NCBI GenBank assembly: GCA_033026295.1
Contig: CM065173.1
Span: forward strand, 9,920,517 to 9,984,516
DNA from: Channa striata
Lineage: Eukaryota > Chordata > Actinopteri > Anabantiformes > Channidae
DNA: 64,000 nt
Direction: 5' to 3'
A program made the translations under genes and the position numbers. The stretch's first letter is position 1. The number at the start of each line of letters is the position of its first letter. Below, one piece after another: positions 59,537-64,000 of this stretch. A model generated the notes under the pieces. It did not search any database, was not told where the DNA came from, and was given only the letters and a program-made list of their open reading frames with translations.

Positions 59537-60662
59537 ACTTTGACACAAACAGCATTTTAACTCCGTGAATACTTCCTACCTTTTATTTGAACTTAAATGG
59601 AGTAAAAGCAGTTAAATGAAATTAGTCACAAAGAGGTGACGGTATGCTGTGTTGAGTCGGCCTGCATTCCCTGTGAGGACTTGTGGACCTGGATGAGTGT
59701 GAGACAGTACGCTTACACAAGCTCCTAGGAATACCCCTACCTGGATAAGTTCTAGTAAAAAATGTATAATACATTTGGTTTTGCAATTTAAGTTTGCAGT
59801 GTTCAGACGACCCCTTGCACATCTGTGAAGAGTGATTCACTTTACGTGACGTTATAGTGTCTCCTAAATGCACAATATATAAAGGAGTTTTGCATTTGAT
59901 AAATTATGTATTGCACACTACTAGATAATAAAAAAAATGTTTAAAGTTGGTGACGTGTTACTTCTGTTTGACCTAAAAGTGCACTAGGATAATTACATAT
60001 TTGAGACAAGTATAAGCTTTGCCAACAACAGGAGGACCTTTTTGGAAAGCGTCAAATGGAAAATATGAGTGGGTGGAGCAGCAAATGTTTGTGTCTACTG
60101 CTGAGATAACAGCCACTATTAAATAACAATCCTGAGATATTATAAAGAGAAATATATAAATACAGCAGTGATAACAAAGATCATTTAAAAATACTGAACA
60201 GAGCATACACATGTATGTTCAATAACTGCATGATAATATTGTGTGTGATAAATTTTAACAGTTCATATTGTTTATTTCCTTTTTCACTACATTATTTAGT
60301 TCCTGCTATTTGTCATGTTTAGCAGTAAGCCTTAAATAAATCACTTAAACTACATTGTAGCAGCCACAGTATATACAAGTAGCTATTTTTGATGTACAAC
60401 TTTTTAAAGTTATGATTTTTCCAAGATACCGTAGTCTATATGCTGTCTAATATGCTGAGCTGCCCAACTATCTGTTCACGACCCACATCTTCTATCTTGT
60501 GACTTTGAACACACCAGTGTTCAGGGGATCAGGGAGGAACGAAAACAAGGCGGGCTGCAGTTATTTTAAAATGTATGATGACTAAATCCTCTAGGCGGCA
60601 GTAATGAGATGTATGACGTATGTATATGCTGCCGCAGGGCCAAGACGAAGAAGAAGAGTTCA

Positions 60663-60676
60663 GTTGCTGTGGAAAC
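60663..60676 (+). promoter_or_regulatory. spata4: RFX X-box upstream of spata4
   Basis: GTTGCTGTGGAAAC fits the RFX consensus RYYNYY-N2-RRNRAC at every position and lies 162 bases before the start codon. RFX factors drive ciliary and spermatogenic genes, and spata4 encodes a CH-like protein of that class. Confidence 0.6.
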
Positions 60677-60837
60677 GTAAACAAAACCGTCAAGGAAGAG
60701 CAGCTAATGCGAGCTGTAAATAAGCTACAGACTTTATTGTGGCTCTGAACTGTTGAATCGATTTAGCCCCTTTTTATAAAGCGGTAAAATAAAGAAGTCG
60801 TATGTCATAGGTTACACTTAGCTGACCCCAGAACAGT

Positions 60838-63326
60838 ATGTATTACGAACAGTGTCCTAAAAAGACCGGATTACCGAGAGAAGTCCTTCAGTGGCTGCAG
60901 AGTCTCGACTTGTCCTTCTACCCGAAGAATATCCGCAGGTAACTCACAGTGTGTCTAACGGACGAACCTGACGAGCATCGCTTCAAACGAACAGCATTTA
61001 AACAGAGGATTTAAAGAAACTGTGAGCTCAATAAATTCCCAAAAGAAAATGAATCACCTTTACACTAGACTAGACTAATCACATACTACTTTTTACTCAA
61101 CATTTTCTTTATTTTTTCTGTGCGGTACTAATTTGAGCATCCTCTCTTTCTCCCCATTCAGAGATGTTTCCAATGGTTATCTAGTGGCAGAAATATTTTC
61201 TCATTATTACCCCCATGACTTCCCAAAACATTCATACGACAAAGGAACATCGCTTAATGTCAAGCAGAGAAACTGGCGATTGATAGAGCAGGTAAGAGGA
61301 AGAACAATATTTAAAAATTAAAAAGGAAGAAATGTTGCCTTCTTTAAGCCAGTTGGCATGTGGCTTAATCCCATTTTAAGGTGAAGCTTCAGTTTTTCCT
61401 TCATGTGTATGTACTGACAAGTGAATTAGCATTAACTAATTTTAGCTGCCTGAAACAGGGGGTTCTTATTTGCAGCTAGTTACAGAAACAGTTTATTGTC
61501 CCAGTCTTTACAGAAATACAACCAGGAACTGATGAAGGAGGTCATCGAGGGAACCATTCACTGCAAACCAGGAGCAGCTGAGCTGTTGGTGCAAGAAGTT
61601 TATACTATTCTAACTAATAAGAGGTAAGTGTTTGTTTGAAACTGGGCAGGGGATAAATGCTGTATGGGACATGTTCATTATTCAGTCAAGGCTGATAATT
61701 TTATTTTGCAAAAATTCAATAGCACCAAGTATCTGAAGGCCACGTTAAAATGAGCAAAAACAAAATAGTACAATATAATGCCACAAACATTCTGCTGAGA
61801 CCTTTATTGAAATTATTGGAATGCCAAAATGTAGAGGAAGAAAGCATCTGCTCGTTATACATCTGCTCATTATACAACTCATCCAACTCAAGTTCATTAA
61901 GCACAGTAAAGATGGGGTCATGGCTTGTGCTTGGAAATCTGTTTCTGAACCAAGTTAAACTCATGGTGGTCACAGCAGAATGAACTCAGGTGTACAGAAA
62001 CATTTTGTCTGCCAATTTAATTTGGAAATGCATATAAACTATGATAGGAGCTTAATATCTCAGTCAAACAGTCACCCAGAAACATGCTGCCAACTCAAAA
62101 GACTTTAGAGCTTAAATTAAAAGGGACAACCCCCCAAACCACATAACAAATAAAGGAAGCGGCAGTAAAAACCTGGACAGTGTCAGTGAGACAAAGCCTT
62201 GGTGCAGTTACAGCAAACAGTGGTTTTAGACAAATAGTTATTAATGAAATTCAAATGAAATAAGAAGTTCTAAACTTTCATTTGATATCCATCTTTTGAT
62301 CCAAATCTCTTCAGCATACAGCAAAAAGTAATTAATTAGACTTACCATTTCAAAATTACCAGCTACCTTTAATCTGCAAATGATATTTAGTTTGTATAGT
62401 TTTAACATTTTGATATGGGTACATTATGCATTCTTAAGGCACAACAACATGACCATAACTGGGTGAATATTATTTTTAATTACAATTGTTAACCTTTGGG
62501 ATTAAAAAGAAATCCTGTCTACTACAAGGATTCAACACTTGAAAACAAACACTATTCAGTAAACATTAAAAACTGTTTTGTTTTTTAATAAAATGCTGAA
62601 AACATCTCCCCTGTTAGCATCAGGGATGTTAAAGGCCCAGTGTCAGACTTCACCGACCAGGAGTACCAGAGGCTTCTTCCCTCATTGGCCCGCTCCACAG
62701 CCTCCAAAGCTATCAAGAACAATCTGAAAACAACTGAGATCATGGCTGAGCCTGACATCAGCACAAACCAGATGAAGGCAGAAATCATTCTCCACAGGCA
62801 CCTGAAGAACAAAGCTGCAGAGAGGACCGTCAACCCTGGTGGGTCACACCGTAGGACACCGACTTTCCTGGGGGCAAATAGTATATTTTTTCCCCCCTGT
62901 GGTAAAAACTACACACAAGGAGCCTATATACTACTGGCATAATACATTGAGAATAATGGGTCACTATAGATGTGAGAACTGCACCATGCAGCACTGCAAG
63001 GACTGTTTATTGGTCAGAATTCATTTCTCTGAATTCTGCTAATTCTGACTATGTGTTGCTTTGATGACAGGGCGTTTTAAAGTGAAGCATAATCTGGGTC
63101 AGCTAGCAGCAAAAAAACCACCCAGCCAGGAAAAAGGATGCTTCAACAGCCCTTTATCTGGGGGGACAACATCAAGTAAGTGTTAAATCTTATATTCTGT
63201 CTCAGTGGTGATCAGCAGAGAATACTGACTCAGAGTGGTTTACTGCTATTTTATTCTGTGTGAAGGATCAACTCCTTTGCCTACATTTCAGAGCTGGAAT
63301 CACTGAGGCTCGACCGCTTCCTTTGA
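60838..63326 (+). CDS. spata4: Spermatogenesis-associated protein 4, complete, 6 exons
   Basis: Testis/cilium protein with a calponin-homology-like (CLAMP) domain. Exons: 60838-60938, 61162-61291, 61505-61623 (or from 61514), 62618-62838, 63071-63175, 63292-63326. They sum to 711 nt, 236 residues (233 with the shorter exon 3). The CH-like part includes LPREVLQWLQSLDLSFYPKN, RRDVSNGYLVAEIFSHYYP, GTSLNVKQRNW, GTIHCKPGAAELL and EVYTILTNK. The second half is basic and helical (STASKAIKNNLKTTE, KAEIILHRHLKNKAAE). The protein ends KLESLRLDRFL. Human SPATA4 is 305 residues, so this one lacks about 70, mostly from the N- and C-terminal tails. The start Met precedes YYEQCPKKTGLPREV and no upstream in-frame Met is obvious. 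It sits on the same strand as asb5, as in mammals. Confidence 0.93.
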
Positions 63327-64000
63327 AGCCCTTCAGATTCAGAGTACAGCGTTTCTGTCGCCAGAACGCTTTTATAAACATTGAATGTGGTGAAGATATG
63401 TGCTAAAATTTAACCAAATGCGTGTTAAATCTTGTTTATATTTACAACATTTTAGTTTCCTCAGAGGGAGTTTGTGGCATTTGAAGTTAGAATCAGTATT
63501 AAGGGTGTGTTTGTTTAAAATAGTCATTTGTCAAGATTTGAAATGTAATTAATGAAATTTAATGCTCTTACTTTATCTCTTAGCACCAAATAACCTTGTC
63601 CAAAGACATTTGGATATAATCAAATTCAATTTTGCAATGTTTGTTTTTTAGTGTTGTGCTCCCACCAACATGGACAGGAGCTGCTGATCCCTTTATGGAG
63701 AATATGGTGCGTCACCCCACTGGTTAACTATTAAAGAAACTGGATGGAGGTCTGAGCTTATTGTATTTCATTAGGTCATTCGATACAATGATTTTATTCT
63801 ATAATCAATGAATCCACAGAAGTATTCACTGGAGTTTTAAAAGACAAAAGTGTTTGTTTGGGCTCATCATGTAATTGTACAGGGCCTCTACCACCACCTC
63901 TGTGCCATGTCCGTTTGCACCAGTAGGTGGCAGCATTTGTCTCAACCAGACCTGCACTCAGTGTTTGTTGAGCCTGAAATCCACTGCAGTCTGGGTACCA
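63327..64000. other. Downstream of spata4: no gene seen
   Basis: Presumed spata4 3'UTR and flank. No canonical AATAAA is evident; an ATTAAA-type hexamer occurs near 63729. A CTCF-like motif lies at 63920-63933. No coding sequence is recognisable. Confidence 0.5.
63920..63933 (+). promoter_or_regulatory. CTCF-like motif
   Basis: CCAGTAGGTGGCAG matches the CTCF core CCASYAGRKGGCRS at all 14 positions. Binding is inferred only. Confidence 0.45.

Larger units (their letters stand above)
59491..60837. other. asb5-spata4 intergenic region
   Basis: AT-rich, with no supported gene. A TATATAAAGG stretch at 59875-59884 has no coding sequence downstream. The last 200 bases form the spata4 promoter and contain an X-box. 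Confidence 0.55.

Noticed and set aside
59875..59884. TATATAAAGG as a promoter downstream of asb5
   Set aside because: No open frame or splice structure follows before spata4, which has its own upstream region; AT-rich chance match is likely.
62839..63042. Frames extending past spata4 exon 4
   Set aside because: Intron read-through after the donor at 62839; the frame joins correctly to 63071.
1..64000. CRISPR arrays, tRNA or rRNA genes, prophage or bacterial operons
   Set aside because: None seen; the window is eukaryotic and the only tandem repeats are microsatellites.

Overview
The window is vertebrate nuclear DNA, almost certainly from a teleost fish. Its genes are split by GT-AG introns, it carries CA/GT microsatellites, and it holds several repeat types I recognise from fish genomes (3' tails of L2/Rex-like LINEs, a SINE-like unit, a fragment of the common '(CATC)n plus TTATCC' repeat). 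I see no bacterial operon, CRISPR array or prophage. Exon borders were read by eye: splice sites, codon phase, and alignment to vertebrate proteins recalled from memory.

Layout, left to right. (1) 1-34818, + strand: the 3' two-thirds of teneurin-3 (tenm3). Fourteen constitutive exons encode about 1,839 residues, from the end of the transthyretin-related domain through the FN-plug, NHL propeller, YD/Rhs shell and C-terminal ABD/Tox-GHH/TCAP region. A 21-nt cassette mini-exon (17548-17568) encodes the 7-residue NHL insert. The 5' part of the gene lies outside the window. (2) 34819-41654: teneurin 3'UTR and intergenic DNA. (3) 41655-45331, + strand: complete 12-exon tdo2 (tryptophan 2,3-dioxygenase, 406 aa) with a TATA box. 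(4) 46358-53630, - strand: complete 8-exon ctso (cathepsin O, 335 aa), tail-to-tail with tdo2. (5) 54576-59490, + strand: complete 7-exon asb5 (ankyrin/SOCS-box protein, 332 aa), head-to-head with ctso. (6) 60838-63326, + strand: complete 6-exon spata4 (CH-like axonemal/testis protein, about 236 aa), with an RFX X-box just upstream. (7) 63327-64000: non-coding, with one good CTCF-like motif.

The genes do not form one pathway: neuronal adhesion, liver tryptophan catabolism, lysosomal proteolysis, a ubiquitin-ligase receptor and a ciliary/sperm protein. What links them is synteny. All five have human orthologues on distal 4q (TDO2/CTSO, ASB5/SPATA4 and TENM3), where to my knowledge they are many megabases apart.

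I found no convincing undescribed biological system. The items most worth checking are the tenm3 mini-exon, a GC-AG intron in tdo2, the spata4 X-box, overlapping 3' ends of tdo2 and ctso, a tandem acceptor in spata4, and inverted-repeat structures in tenm3 introns.
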